DNA of 20,415 nt from a virus. A program made the translations under genes and the position numbers. Position 1 is the first letter of the stretch. Each line of letters opens with the position of its first letter. Under the pieces are notes generated by a model that worked only from the letters and a program-made list of their open reading frames with translations, had not been told where the DNA came from and did not search any database. Shown here piece by piece: positions 1 to 8,491 of the stretch. The stretch covers positions 1 through 20,415 of IMG/VR virus record IMGVR_UViG_3300006749_000193; one strand, 5' to 3'.

Positions 1-2
1 AT

Positions 3-1850
3 ATGGAAAACTTTGATGATTACCTAAAGCAGAATCCTGACAAAGAACGTGAGATGATTGTATTTAGAGCTAAAGCACAAGAGATGGCTCGTGGTGGTGT
101 TGTTAAACTGCAAACAGGTGGTGTTACACCTATAACTCAACCTGACCCACGTGGATTGCCACAACAAAATATACCACAACTGACCGTGCCAACGGATTCT
201 ACAATAGGAGATGTATCATCTCAACAGGCTATTAACCCTGCATTACCTACAGGTGGAACAACTGTTCCTGTAGGAACTCAACTAACTCAAGAACAAATGC
301 TTGAACCCACAAGTGGTCAAGTTTCAGGAACTGTTTCTGTGCCAACAGCAATGGCTCAAACTACTATGGCTCAACAACCTATTGCTACTACAGCAAATGT
401 TATGGATGCTCAAGGTGTGGCAGAGCAAGTAAATACATCATTAGATACATTACAAGCTGCTCAAACAAATGAAGCAGACCCTCGTACCCAAGTATTAGCA
501 GCTCAACAAACTGCATCAAGTGTAGGCAATTTAAATTCTGCTCAAGGTAATGCAATACTATTACAGAATCCTGTACAAAGACAGGTACAATCAGGTGAAT
601 TAATATCAGGTGCAGCTAACGCAGAAACAGCATCTACATATGCAGAACAAATACAAGCTGCCACAGCTACTCCTACAAGTCAAGCTACGGTACAAGGACA
701 ACTTGCTACATTAACTGCTAACTTCGATGCTTCTAATCCACCTTCATGGGCAGCAGGAACATTACGTTCTATACAGGCACAAATGGCACAAAGAGGTTTA
801 GGTGCATCATCAATGGCAGGACAAGCCATGATACAAGGTGCATTAGAATCTGCACTACCTATTGCACAAGCAGATGCTCAAGTACAGGCTTCTTTTGAAC
901 AAGCTAACTTATCGAATAGACAACAAAGAGCTATGTTAGCTGCACAACAACGTGCAACATTTATAGGACAAGAATTTGACCAAGCATTTCAAGCAAGAGT
1001 ACAAAACTCTGCTAGAATTGCTGATATAGCCAATAAAAACTTTACTGCTGAACAATCTATTGCTTTAGAGAATAGTAGAGCAGCTAATACAATGAATCTA
1101 AATAACTTGTCAAATAGACAAGCTTTAACTATGGCTGAAGCATCTGCACTAGCTAACTTAGATATGTCTAACTTAAATAATAGACAACAATCTGCTGTGC
1201 AAAATGCTCAAAACTTTTTACAATTAGATATGGCTAATTTATCCAATCAACAACAAACGGATTTATTTAAAGCACAACAAAGAACACAAAGCTTGTTTAC
1301 AGACCAAGCAGCTACAAATGCTGCTAGACAATTTAATGCTTCTAGTCAAAATCAAGTAGACCAATTTTTTGCTAACTTAGCTACGCAGACAGCACAATTT
1401 AATGCTACTCAAGCTAATGCTCAAGGGCAGTTTAACGCAGGTCAAGCTAATACTGTAGAAAGATTTAATGCTGAGTTAAACAACCAACGTGACCAATTTA
1501 ATGCACAGAATCAAATGGTAATAGCTCAGAGTAATGCTCAATGGAGAAGGCAAATTGCTACAGCAGATACTGCTTCTATTAATCGTGCTAACGAATTAAA
1601 TGCTAACGCATTACTTGATATATCTAAAAATGCTTATGACAACTTATGGCAGTATTATGCTGATAGCATGGAATGGGCATGGACATCAGCAGAGAATGAA
1701 CTTGACAGAGTAACCACTCTAGCTGAAGCACAAATAGATGCAGGAACTAGAAAAGAAGTAGCTGCTGAACAAAGCTCATCGAGTGCAGGTAGTGCTATTG
1801 GAAGTTTAATTGGTACACTTGGTACTGCTTATTTAAGGTTTGGATTATAA
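3..1850 (+). CDS. Gln/Ala/Asn-rich repetitive virion protein (putative internal or DNA-ejection protein)
   Basis: No enzyme motif is seen. The 615-residue product is very rich in Gln, Ala, Asn and Thr. An N-terminal stretch (residues 30-40) has the short pattern RGGVVKLQTGG, and residues 246-292 hold a Trp-containing, GLGASSMAGQ-type helical segment that I recognise from marine phage structural proteins. Residues 300-425 repeat the unit NLSNRQQ four times (near 302, 368, 390 and 412), and residues 443-505 repeat QFNA-type units five or six times. This composition suggests a long helical rod or coiled coil. The C-terminus (residues 594-612) is Gly/Ser/Leu-rich and could contact membrane or another core protein. 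It starts a tight plus-strand run of putative virion genes. The first ATG lies two bases from the window edge, so the true start may be upstream. A role as internal core protein is inferred from size, order and composition. Confidence 0.6.
   Translation: MENFDDYLKQNPDKEREMIVFRAKAQEMARGGVVKLQTGGVTPITQPDPRGLPQQNIPQLTVPTDSTIGDVSSQQAINPALPTGGTTVPVGTQLTQEQMLEPTSGQVSGTVSVPTAMAQTTMAQQPIATTANVMDAQGVAEQVNTSLDTLQAAQTNEADPRTQVLAAQQTASSVGNLNSAQGNAILLQNPVQRQVQSGELISGAANAETASTYAEQIQAATATPTSQATVQGQLATLTANFDASNPPSWAAGTLRSIQAQMAQRGLGASSMAGQAMIQGALESALPIAQADAQVQASFEQANLSNRQQRAMLAAQQRATFIGQEFDQAFQARVQNSARIADIANKNFTAEQSIALENSRAANTMNLNNLSNRQALTMAEASALANLDMSNLNNRQQSAVQNAQNFLQLDMANLSNQQQTDLFKAQQRTQSLFTDQAATNAARQFNASSQNQVDQFFANLATQTAQFNATQANAQGQFNAGQANTVERFNAELNNQRDQFNAQNQMVIAQSNAQWRRQIATADTASINRANELNANALLDISKNAYDNLWQYYADSMEWAWTSAENELDRVTTLAEAQIDAGTRKEVAAEQSSSSAGSAIGSLIGTLGTAYLRFGL
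903..1260 (+). repeat. Imperfect repeats coding for NLSNRQQ units
   Basis: Within the Gln-rich virion gene, four copies of a unit coding for Asn-Leu-(Ser/Asn)-Asn-(Arg/Gln)-Gln occur near 906, 1104, 1170 and 1236. The DNA copies are related but diverged (for example aacttatcgaatagacaaca against aacttaaataatagacaaca). The last three are about 66 bases apart, or 22 residues, which fits a helical repeat. A second set of units coding for (Q/R)FNA lies downstream at about 1329-1505. Confidence 0.6.
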
Positions 1851-1851
1851 A

Positions 1852-2085
1852 ATGATAACTAATTATTCAAAAAATCTATATAAAATGATGGAACAAATAA
1901 AAATGAAGCCTACGGAAACAAAGAAAAAAAGTAGTGGTTTATTAGCACCTGTAAAAAACTTTATGAAGAACACTGAAGGAAATGACATGGTTAATCAACC
2001 AGCATACAGGGTAGCTAGATATACCAACACAATAAGAAACAAAAGAATGGAAATGAAAAACAATGATGGAAACGAAACAGCCTAG
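1852..2085 (+). CDS. Small Lys-rich protein of unknown function
   Basis: I do not recognise this 77-residue product. It is basic and polar, with a Lys-rich run (TETKKKSSGLLAPVKNF) near residue 20 and many Met and Asn residues. The frame stays open to a TTG at 1840, but the ATG at 1852 lies one base after the upstream stop codon and is the more natural start. A weak AAGG lies about 13 bases before it, so coupling to the upstream gene is likely. Its 3' end overlaps the next gene by 23 bases. Position in the virion block suggests a minor structural or assembly role; nothing else supports one. Confidence 0.6.
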   Translation: MITNYSKNLYKMMEQIKMKPTETKKKSSGLLAPVKNFMKNTEGNDMVNQPAYRVARYTNTIRNKRMEMKNNDGNETA

Positions 2086-2581
2086 ACTAGATGCTCCGAT
2101 TCCGGGAATGTCTTTAACACATGAACTTGGTGCCAGACCTTGGCAACAACCTGCACAGTTTCCGACTGTAGAGGATGCTGTAGAACATTACACATCAAGA
2201 ATGATGAGTGATGAGTTTTCTGACCAACTTATAGATATTATGGATATGGGTATACCCTTAACAACTATTGCTAATACTATACAATTAGCAGGAGTTATGG
2301 AAGGTAAACATACTGTAGATGTAGGTTTGTTATTATTGCCTGTGCTAATAGAGACCATGATGTTGATAGGAGATTCAGCAGGAATTAAATATAAGACAGG
2401 TTTAGATGATGCACCTCGTAGTGACAGAGATAGTTTAGCTAAAAGAACTGTAGAAAAATTAAAGAATGAAATGGAAAATAAAGACGATGATGTAGAAGAC
2501 ATTGATATAACAGAAGATACACCTATTGAAGAAGTGGAAAAAGAAGAAAAACCAACAGGTTTAATGGCGAGGAGAAGTTAA
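2063..2581 (+). CDS. Phage protein with acidic C-terminal tail, unknown function
   Basis: The product is 172 residues and not assigned to a family by eye. The N-terminal part is Pro-rich (residues 8-34), the middle (residues 60-115) is mostly helical with a hydrophobic stretch (LLLLPVLIETMMLIG, residues 89-103), and the last 40 residues are strongly acidic (DDDVEDIDITEDTPIEEVE) before a basic end, TGLMARRS. The start is one of two adjacent ATG codons at 2063 and 2066; no strong ribosome binding site is visible, so translation is probably coupled to the overlapping upstream gene. The stop directly abuts the next ATG. The location suggests a virion assembly or core protein. The hydrophobic stretch could be a buried helix rather than a membrane segment. 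Confidence 0.65.
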   Translation: MMETKQPRLDAPIPGMSLTHELGARPWQQPAQFPTVEDAVEHYTSRMMSDEFSDQLIDIMDMGIPLTTIANTIQLAGVMEGKHTVDVGLLLLPVLIETMMLIGDSAGIKYKTGLDDAPRSDRDSLAKRTVEKLKNEMENKDDDVEDIDITEDTPIEEVEKEEKPTGLMARRS

Positions 2582-4087
2582 ATGTTAAATAAAAACTTTG
2601 CTAGAGGTTTAATAGAAGGATTTGCAAAATCTAGTGCCAAAGGCATAAATGATGCTATGGATGATTTAGATGGAAAAATAAGTAGGCTTTCTGAAAAAAG
2701 AATGAATAAGGTAACTACAGAACAAGCAAGATGGAAAAAAGATTTTGCCGCCAATGAAGAACAAATAAAATATTTAGCTAATCAATTAAATATTAATGGT
2801 GGAAAAGATGGTATGAGATTATTACACTCTTTAATTAATACAGAAACATTTGAGGGAGCAAAGAATATAATACCTTCTATTGTGAAAAAATTAAGTTTAA
2901 ATGGTATGGATGCAACTAACTATTTAACACAAGGTAAAGGTCTAACTACTTTAGATGGTAAAAAATTACCTACTGCTAAATCCTTAACTAACCTAGTTAC
3001 ATTACCTATGAATATTCCTGATATGGATATGGGAACTGCTTTAGAAGGAAGTGGTGCAAATATATTAAATATATTCACACGAGCAAATGATAATGTTGCA
3101 AAGTATGCTCAAAGAACTATAAAATCAGATATGGCTTTAGCTGGAGTAACAGGAGAAACTCCTACTTTCCGTGAGCTTCCTGCTGCAGAAAGTCTTACCA
3201 TAGATAAGTTTGATTTACTATTAGGCGAAAGTTATGCTAACGATTTGAAAATTATTACTGCTAGAATAGATAACTTAACTAATGCAGACCCTATTCGTAA
3301 TAAAGACGAGATAGACAAATTAAAGACTATGCAAGACTCAACAAGAGCTTTAATTATGCACACAGGTGATAAACCAGTAACTGATGCAGGAGTAAAATCG
3401 GCATCTTCGCAATATTCCAATCAAGCAGGTATAACTCTAGGTATTAAACAGTCTATGATAAATGGTGAGTGGAATACACTAGAAGCAAAAAGTGTTAATT
3501 CTAAACTAGCTGCTGATATAGGAACTGTTAATTCAGGACATTTAAAATGGGCGAAGTCCACAGGTAGAGCAAGTTTAAATGACCGAAAAAATCCTAATGC
3601 TACAGCTAGAGGATTTATACCAACAAGTTTCCATGAAAAAATAAGAAATAGTGAAGGATATGATTTAGAAAATGCATTAGAACCTAATCAGTTTTTAATG
3701 ATTGCATCTAAAAATCTTCTTAATGTTAAACGAATAACAAAAGAAATGATTGCTAAAGACCCCACTTTAGATTTAAATAATGGTAATCCTTACCTCACAG
3801 TATCTCATGTAAGAAAAAAACCACCTGTTAAGCCATCGACAGAAATGAAAAATAACATTAGTATTGATAAGAACATTAATGATATTAATGGTGGAGATTC
3901 CGATATACAATTAAATAGTATAGTAAAAGCTTTTCAAAATAGTCAAACTTCTACACAGGCTAGAAAATTTGTAACTTGGGCAAATATATTTGAGCCAAAC
4001 ACCACTGTTTTACAACGAAAAGAAAAGTTTAAAAGGGAATTTGGTTTTGACTGGGATAGTATTCAAGGTGCAGGACAAATTAAATAA
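2582..4087 (+). CDS. 501-residue putative internal virion protein
   Basis: A GAGGAG ribosome binding site seven bases upstream supports this start. The product is Lys/Asn-rich and mostly helical. Its N-terminus (residues 1-45, ARGLIEGFAKSSAKGINDAM and on) forms a helix then a charged segment (DDLDGKISRLSEKRMNKV), a layout I associate with phage core proteins. Residues 190-265 have a second charged helical segment. No catalytic motif, signal peptide or membrane helix is seen. It sits between a small acidic protein and the 1204-residue protein, sharing one base with the latter (TAATG). By analogy with the gp14-gp15-gp16 order of T7-like phages it could be the middle ejection protein. That is a positional inference; no sequence similarity to T7 gp15 was recognised. 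Confidence 0.6.
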   Translation: MLNKNFARGLIEGFAKSSAKGINDAMDDLDGKISRLSEKRMNKVTTEQARWKKDFAANEEQIKYLANQLNINGGKDGMRLLHSLINTETFEGAKNIIPSIVKKLSLNGMDATNYLTQGKGLTTLDGKKLPTAKSLTNLVTLPMNIPDMDMGTALEGSGANILNIFTRANDNVAKYAQRTIKSDMALAGVTGETPTFRELPAAESLTIDKFDLLLGESYANDLKIITARIDNLTNADPIRNKDEIDKLKTMQDSTRALIMHTGDKPVTDAGVKSASSQYSNQAGITLGIKQSMINGEWNTLEAKSVNSKLAADIGTVNSGHLKWAKSTGRASLNDRKNPNATARGFIPTSFHEKIRNSEGYDLENALEPNQFLMIASKNLLNVKRITKEMIAKDPTLDLNNGNPYLTVSHVRKKPPVKPSTEMKNNISIDKNINDINGGDSDIQLNSIVKAFQNSQTSTQARKFVTWANIFEPNTTVLQRKEKFKREFGFDWDSIQGAGQIK

Positions 4088-7000
4088 TGTCATATCAGTA
4101 TTTAGACCAAAAAGATTTAAATGAAGAAACTTTAAAAAACGAAAAAGAGTTTATTGAAGATGCAGCTATTTTTCTTGAGAATAGAGAAGGTTATGAGTTT
4201 GACTATAATAAAAAGGATGTTAACCAAGATATATATGATGCTTATATGGAACACTTTCGTGTTCAAAACGTAAATGAAGTTACTGCCACTAGAGATTTGT
4301 TTTATGCTCAAACAGCTAATGCTGAAGAAAAACAAAGAATGGGCAGATTAATGAATGTATTTGATAAAATGGATGGTGAATTAGGTTGGGGTGCTGCCTT
4401 AGATTATGCAGAGGGTGTATTTACTGCTCCTTCTACCTATGCTGGTATATTTTCTTTCGGTGCGGCTAAAGCAGGTTCATTAGCAGCTCAACAAGGTATT
4501 AAATATGGTATACGTGAAATACTTAAAAGGAGTGCAAAAGAATCTTTAAAGAAACAAGGTATAAAAGCTACAGCTACCAATGTCTCAAAAGAAGTTGCAA
4601 AAGCTGGTATTACAAAGAAAACAGGTGCTAAATTAAAATCTCTAGGTCAGGGTTTTATTGGTGGTGGTTATAAGACTGCTCTAGGTTCTGTGGGAGTAGA
4701 TGCAGGTGCTAGTGCTTTTAATATATATCAACAAGGCAGAACTAGAGAAGAATTAAATATAGGTGATGTTAGTTTTAAGGACATGGCTTTAGGTGCTACT
4801 TTTAGTGCATTAGGGAGTGGTTTTATTGGTGCTTTTACAGGAAGCAGTAGAACTGTTAGTGCTAATGTAGCTGAACAAGTAAGAATTTCTGCAATTAAAA
4901 AAGAGTCTAACGTTATTGAAGCTGTCCATAAAAACTTAACCACTAAAACAGCAAAAGGAAAAAATACCAAAGCTACCTTTAAACAAATTAAAAGAAAACT
5001 TTCTTTGCTAGATACTGTTCCTGAAAAATTAGCAGAAGGTAAAAAGTTAAAATCTCCAGAAGGTTTGTCAGGCGATATAGATTTTAAATCAGGTAACTTT
5101 GTACCTACAATAGAAGAAAAATTTCACGAAAATATAGCATCTGCCGCATCTCAAATAATTGCTAAAGTGAAACCTATTGTCAAAGAGGTAAAAACTAAAA
5201 AAGGGGGGAAAGCATTTGCTGAAGAAAGGATAACATCTCGACTAGCACGTGGTTTAACTAGTGGTGACGTAAAAATGCCTGAACTTTTAGAAATATTAGA
5301 TAATCATGGTTTATCTATGACACATTTATCTTCTTTAATTGTAGAAGAATATAGCCAAGCTGGTAGACTTTTGCAAAAAGCAGGAGCAATGAAAAAAGCA
5401 GATAGAGCACAATTATTAGAAGAACTTGCTGGAGTAGACCAAAAACTTCTAAATCTAGCAGAAATTGAAAATCCTGCCAAATTAGCATTAAAACAAGGAG
5501 AAAATGAAGGTAGTAAAATAAAAAATCTTTTTACTAATTGGTTTAATTTAAGTGCTGTCAATAAAGCTCGTGTTGGTTTTATGACTATACAAACATCTAC
5601 TACTGCACGTAATACAACAAATGGGTATATGAGAAATCATTTATATGCTTTAGATAATCTTGGGTCAGGTCTATTTAATTTAACTAAGGGTGGTGGATTA
5701 AAAGTTGCAGGTTTAACAAATAAAGCATTATCAGATGAAGGCTCTAGGGCAGTAGCTAAAGGTATGGCTCAAATGAGAACTGGTGGACAATCTCTAGCCA
5801 TGAAAGATTTGTGGCTAGGTATGAGGTCATGGGAAACTGAAGCATTAGAATTATTATTTAGAGATAGCAGATTTACTAAATCCATAGATTCTAAATTATT
5901 ATTTAGAGAGATGGGAGACATAGGAAACTTAACAGGTCAAGAAGCTGGTATAGTAGGTATAGCAAGAAAAGCTAACTTTCTTAATACCATGAGTGATAAT
6001 CTATTTAAAAGGGCAATATTCTCAAGAGAAGTTGACCAATTTATGAGAAGTAAAGGTGGATTTAAGGGTGGATTAAAAGAATTTTTTGAAGACTATTATT
6101 TAGACCCCATAACAGCAAATCAAAAAAAGACTCAAGCCTTTAAAGCTCTTTCAGAATCAGAGGGTGGTAAAGAAGCTCTAGGCAATGCTATGAATAAAGC
6201 TTTAGAGTTTTCTTATCAAACAGGAGGTTTTTCTAATAGAGAAGGTGGATTTAACAAACTAGCAGATTGGTTTATTAAAACAGCTACTGAATTTATACCT
6301 TTTTCTGCTGTAGCACCCTTCCCTAAATACTTGGTTAATCAACTTATATTTCAATATGAACATATACCACTGTTGGGATTAGCTAATTTAGGTGGTATTT
6401 TAAATAAAGCAGGTGGCAAAAAAGGTGTCAGGGGTTATGACTTAATGGGTCTTGGCAAAAGTTTTGGTACAAGAGTCGTGTTTGATGATGAAGCCTTTGG
6501 TAAACAATTAGGTGGTTTAGCAACCATCGCTACTTTTTATGGTATTCGTGCTAACTTTGGAGATGAAAGTTCGGGTCCTTACGAATTTAAAGTCATGGGA
6601 GACACTTATAATTTAGAAGCTGCTTTAGGTCCTTTTATGGGTGCGGCATGGGCGGCAGATTGGTTGTATAGGCACACAGGACCTAATGAAAGAAGTAGAA
6701 AAGTAGGAGGTGTTACATTACCTCAAATACATGATAATGATAAAGTAGCTGTTGGTATATCAGGAAAATCGAGAGATGGTATTAATGCATTATTAGGTGG
6801 TTCAGCTAAAGGTGGTTCAGGTCTATGGATTGTGGATTCTTTAGTTGATGGTTTTGTAAATGCTGACCAAGCAGGAAGTCCTGCCACAGAAAAAGCACAA
6901 GAAATAGTTGCAGAATTTGCCGCAAACTTTTTTAATTCTGCTCTTGTTCCATTAGGTTTACTGAAAGATATAGCAGGTATAACATTAGAACCTGAGTATA

Positions 7001-7701
7001 GAATAATTAAAGATACTAGTGATGTAGATATGATGGAATACATGTTGAAAAAAGCCTTTAGGTCTGCTCCACATGAATTTAAATCAGAAGAAGGTGATAT
7101 TCCTGTAAGGCAACCCACTAAAAACAAACCGTTATATAATGTAAATCCATTTATAAAAATGTTAGTAGGTTGGAATCAAGAAGATAAAAAGAATATTGTG
7201 GAAAAAGAATTAGATAGATTAAGATTTGATTATCGTGAAATTTCTCCAACTAGAATAAAAGGTGACAAAGGATTATCTAATGAAGCAAAGGGATATATGG
7301 GTATAGCAGCAGAAGAAGTTTTGATTCCTTATATTTTAAGTGACGAATATAGAAGTTATAAAACGGATAAACAAAAAAGGTATAAATTAAAAGAAAAATT
7401 AAATTTTGAAAGAGCTCAAGCTAGAAAAAGAACTTTATTACCAAATGCAACTTTAGAAACACCTAAAGAAATGCACAGAAAATATAAAGCTATATTTAGA
7501 AACCTACCAACTGCCCAAAGAGATATGGTAGCTGAAGAATATTATCTTAGAACAGATGGTGGTAATATTTATGATGCCGACACAGATGCAGGTAAAGGCG
7601 ATTATGAACAGGGTTTAACTATTTATATGGAGTTATTTTCTGATAATTTAGACAAAAACTTTGTTCCACTAAAAGAAGATTTATCCACAACAATACAATA
7701 A
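4087..7701 (+). CDS. 1204-residue putative large internal virion / DNA-ejection protein
   Basis: This is the largest gene here. The N-terminal 95 residues are acidic and helical. Residues 99-140 (GWGAALDYAEGVFTAPSTYA and on) and 185-255 are rich in Gly, Ala and small hydrophobic residues and could cross or perturb a membrane. Residues 255-480 are Lys-rich helices. A further hydrophobic stretch around 729-773 (TEFIPFSAVAPFPKYLVNQL and on) precedes a mixed C-terminal half. Total length is close to T7 gp16 (about 1300 residues), which is ejected and spans the cell envelope, but I see no lytic transglycosylase motif at the N-terminus. It is translationally coupled to the previous gene by a one-base overlap and ends the late block. 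The structural role is inferred from size, composition and neighbours. A tail or other head protein is the alternative. Confidence 0.65.
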   Translation: MSYQYLDQKDLNEETLKNEKEFIEDAAIFLENREGYEFDYNKKDVNQDIYDAYMEHFRVQNVNEVTATRDLFYAQTANAEEKQRMGRLMNVFDKMDGELGWGAALDYAEGVFTAPSTYAGIFSFGAAKAGSLAAQQGIKYGIREILKRSAKESLKKQGIKATATNVSKEVAKAGITKKTGAKLKSLGQGFIGGGYKTALGSVGVDAGASAFNIYQQGRTREELNIGDVSFKDMALGATFSALGSGFIGAFTGSSRTVSANVAEQVRISAIKKESNVIEAVHKNLTTKTAKGKNTKATFKQIKRKLSLLDTVPEKLAEGKKLKSPEGLSGDIDFKSGNFVPTIEEKFHENIASAASQIIAKVKPIVKEVKTKKGGKAFAEERITSRLARGLTSGDVKMPELLEILDNHGLSMTHLSSLIVEEYSQAGRLLQKAGAMKKADRAQLLEELAGVDQKLLNLAEIENPAKLALKQGENEGSKIKNLFTNWFNLSAVNKARVGFMTIQTSTTARNTTNGYMRNHLYALDNLGSGLFNLTKGGGLKVAGLTNKALSDEGSRAVAKGMAQMRTGGQSLAMKDLWLGMRSWETEALELLFRDSRFTKSIDSKLLFREMGDIGNLTGQEAGIVGIARKANFLNTMSDNLFKRAIFSREVDQFMRSKGGFKGGLKEFFEDYYLDPITANQKKTQAFKALSESEGGKEALGNAMNKALEFSYQTGGFSNREGGFNKLADWFIKTATEFIPFSAVAPFPKYLVNQLIFQYEHIPLLGLANLGGILNKAGGKKGVRGYDLMGLGKSFGTRVVFDDEAFGKQLGGLATIATFYGIRANFGDESSGPYEFKVMGDTYNLEAALGPFMGAAWAADWLYRHTGPNERSRKVGGVTLPQIHDNDKVAVGISGKSRDGINALLGGSAKGGSGLWIVDSLVDGFVNADQAGSPATEKAQEIVAEFAANFFNSALVPLGLLKDIAGITLEPEYRIIKDTSDVDMMEYMLKKAFRSAPHEFKSEEGDIPVRQPTKNKPLYNVNPFIKMLVGWNQEDKKNIVEKELDRLRFDYREISPTRIKGDKGLSNEAKGYMGIAAEEVLIPYILSDEYRSYKTDKQKRYKLKEKLNFERAQARKRTLLPNATLETPKEMHRKYKAIFRNLPTAQRDMVAEEYYLRTDGGNIYDADTDAGKGDYEQGLTIYMELFSDNLDKNFVPLKEDLSTTIQ

Positions 7702-7702
7702 A

Positions 7703-8074
7703 CTAACGTGTATCTCCTGAACCTGACAAAGTTCCACGTACTTTTCTACCATGTAACTTCTTCAAGTTCTCTTGCATAATTGTATTTAAACTCACACCCA
7801 ACTCACTAGCTAATACAGCACAATACCAAAGAACATCTCCTACTTCATAGGCTATGGATTCCCTGTCACCCTTGCCATCACGTATTAGTTTCTTCACTTT
7901 ACCTGCCACTTCACCTGCTTCACTCGTCAAGCCTAGAGCTAAATACTCTAAGGCTTTTTCTTTTGGGAAGATAGCAGTTTGCCCTGCTCGTGCTTCGTAG
8001 AAATCAGCAGTCATTACTTCTGCTATAACTAAATTATCCTGCATGAACTTTCTCGCTTCTTCTTCTAGCTTCAT
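7703..8074 (-). CDS. MazG-like nucleotide pyrophosphohydrolase
   Basis: MazG-type enzymes hydrolyse (d)NTPs to (d)NMP and pyrophosphate with Mg2+ held by an ExxE...ExxD set. Here the pairs are E52/E55 (SEAGE) and E77/D80 (YEVGD), 21 residues apart, on two helices. The tail LKKLHGRKVRGTLSGSGDTR is the typical end of phage and bacterial MazG-like proteins. At 123 residues it is a single-domain form. AAAGGG lies upstream of the ATG at 8074, and the start overlaps the preceding gene by 41 bases. It is the last gene of the minus block and probably cleans or balances the nucleotide pool next to NrdJ. In some marine phages the preferred substrates of MazG are debated (dNTPs against ppGpp), and the sequence alone does not decide. 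Confidence 0.85.
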   Translation of the reverse strand: MKLEEEARKFMQDNLVIAEVMTADFYEARAGQTAIFPKEKALEYLALGLTSEAGEVAGKVKKLIRDGKGDRESIAYEVGDVLWYCAVLASELGVSLNTIMQENLKKLHGRKVRGTLSGSGDTR

Positions 8075-8282
8075 CTCGTTTGACCCTTTCTAATCGTTGA
8101 AAGTAGGATATATTAAAACCTCTTTCCCACTCTCGTGCTTGCATAGTATTGAGGTTATACGGATTAGTTAATCTTCCTCTTTTAAAATCTCCTACACCTT
8201 TAGCAAATTGTATCTTTAAAGGTGCATCATATTTACTTAGATTTGGATTCCTCTTTCTGCTCTTCTGTCTTTGTTGCATCAT
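8034..8282 (-). CDS. Small basic protein resembling ribosome modulation factor
   Basis: The frame is open to a TTG at 8297, but a strong AAAGGAG at 8288-8294 lies after that codon and five bases before ATG-ATG at 8282/8279, so the start is 8282 and the product 82 residues. It is Arg/Lys-rich. The core (GRLTNPYNLNTMQAREWERG then FNISYF) has a GR...PY...W..GW/F layout resembling ribosome modulation factor (RMF) and related small proteins, where E. coli RMF has GRSKEMCPYQ...QWLGGW. RMF binds 70S ribosomes and drives dimerisation in stationary phase. The match is by pattern only; a nucleic-acid-binding phage protein without ribosome binding is equally possible. It overlaps both neighbours by tens of bases. 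Confidence 0.7.
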   Translation of the reverse strand: MMQQRQKSRKRNPNLSKYDAPLKIQFAKGVGDFKRGRLTNPYNLNTMQAREWERGFNISYFQRLERVKRDEARRRSEKVHAG

Positions 8283-8490
8283 CTTGTCTCCTTTCAAAAT
8301 ATTTAATTATCATGTTAAGTTTATCGTCATTCATAGCTACTTTATCTAGTTCTGCATCTATTGATTGCTGTATATCTTGATGTTCTCCTATACCCACAGA
8401 CCTAGTTAATAGTATCTCTACATTTGCTATGTGTTTATTTATTAAGCCTACATAGTAAGACTTGGATGCGTTTAATAACATATCTCTCAT
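8233..8490 (-). CDS. Small conserved phage protein, unknown function
   Basis: The 85-residue product begins MRDMLLNASKSYYVGLINKH and has a VGIGEHQDIQQSIDAELDKV segment followed by DDKLNMIIKYFERR and a Lys/Glu-rich tail. I recognise this layout from small proteins common in marine podo- and myophages, whose function is unknown to me. AAAGGAG lies eight bases upstream of the ATG at 8490. The fold is probably two or three helices without a membrane segment. The last 50 bases overlap the next gene and the start lies just after the stop of the gene before it, so it is part of one transcript. Confidence 0.75.
   Translation of the reverse strand: MRDMLLNASKSYYVGLINKHIANVEILLTRSVGIGEHQDIQQSIDAELDKVAMNDDKLNMIIKYFERRQDDATKTEEQKEESKSK
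8288..8294 (-). promoter_or_regulatory. Strong Shine-Dalgarno that fixes the start at 8282
   Basis: On the minus strand AAAGGAG is followed by ACAAG and then ATGATG. Because this site lies downstream of the alternative TTG at 8297, that TTG cannot be served by it. Confidence 0.75.
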
Positions 8491-8491
8491 A

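Noticed and set aside
6723-7127. 134-codon minus-strand open frame
   Set aside because: Antisense to the 1204-residue virion gene, no ribosome binding site, low-complexity translation; a shadow frame.
7706-7739. Imperfect hairpin (ACGTG...GAAC...GTTC-CACGT) at the convergent junction
   Set aside because: Only nine pairs with an eight-base one-sided bulge and a short T-run; too weak for a terminator call.
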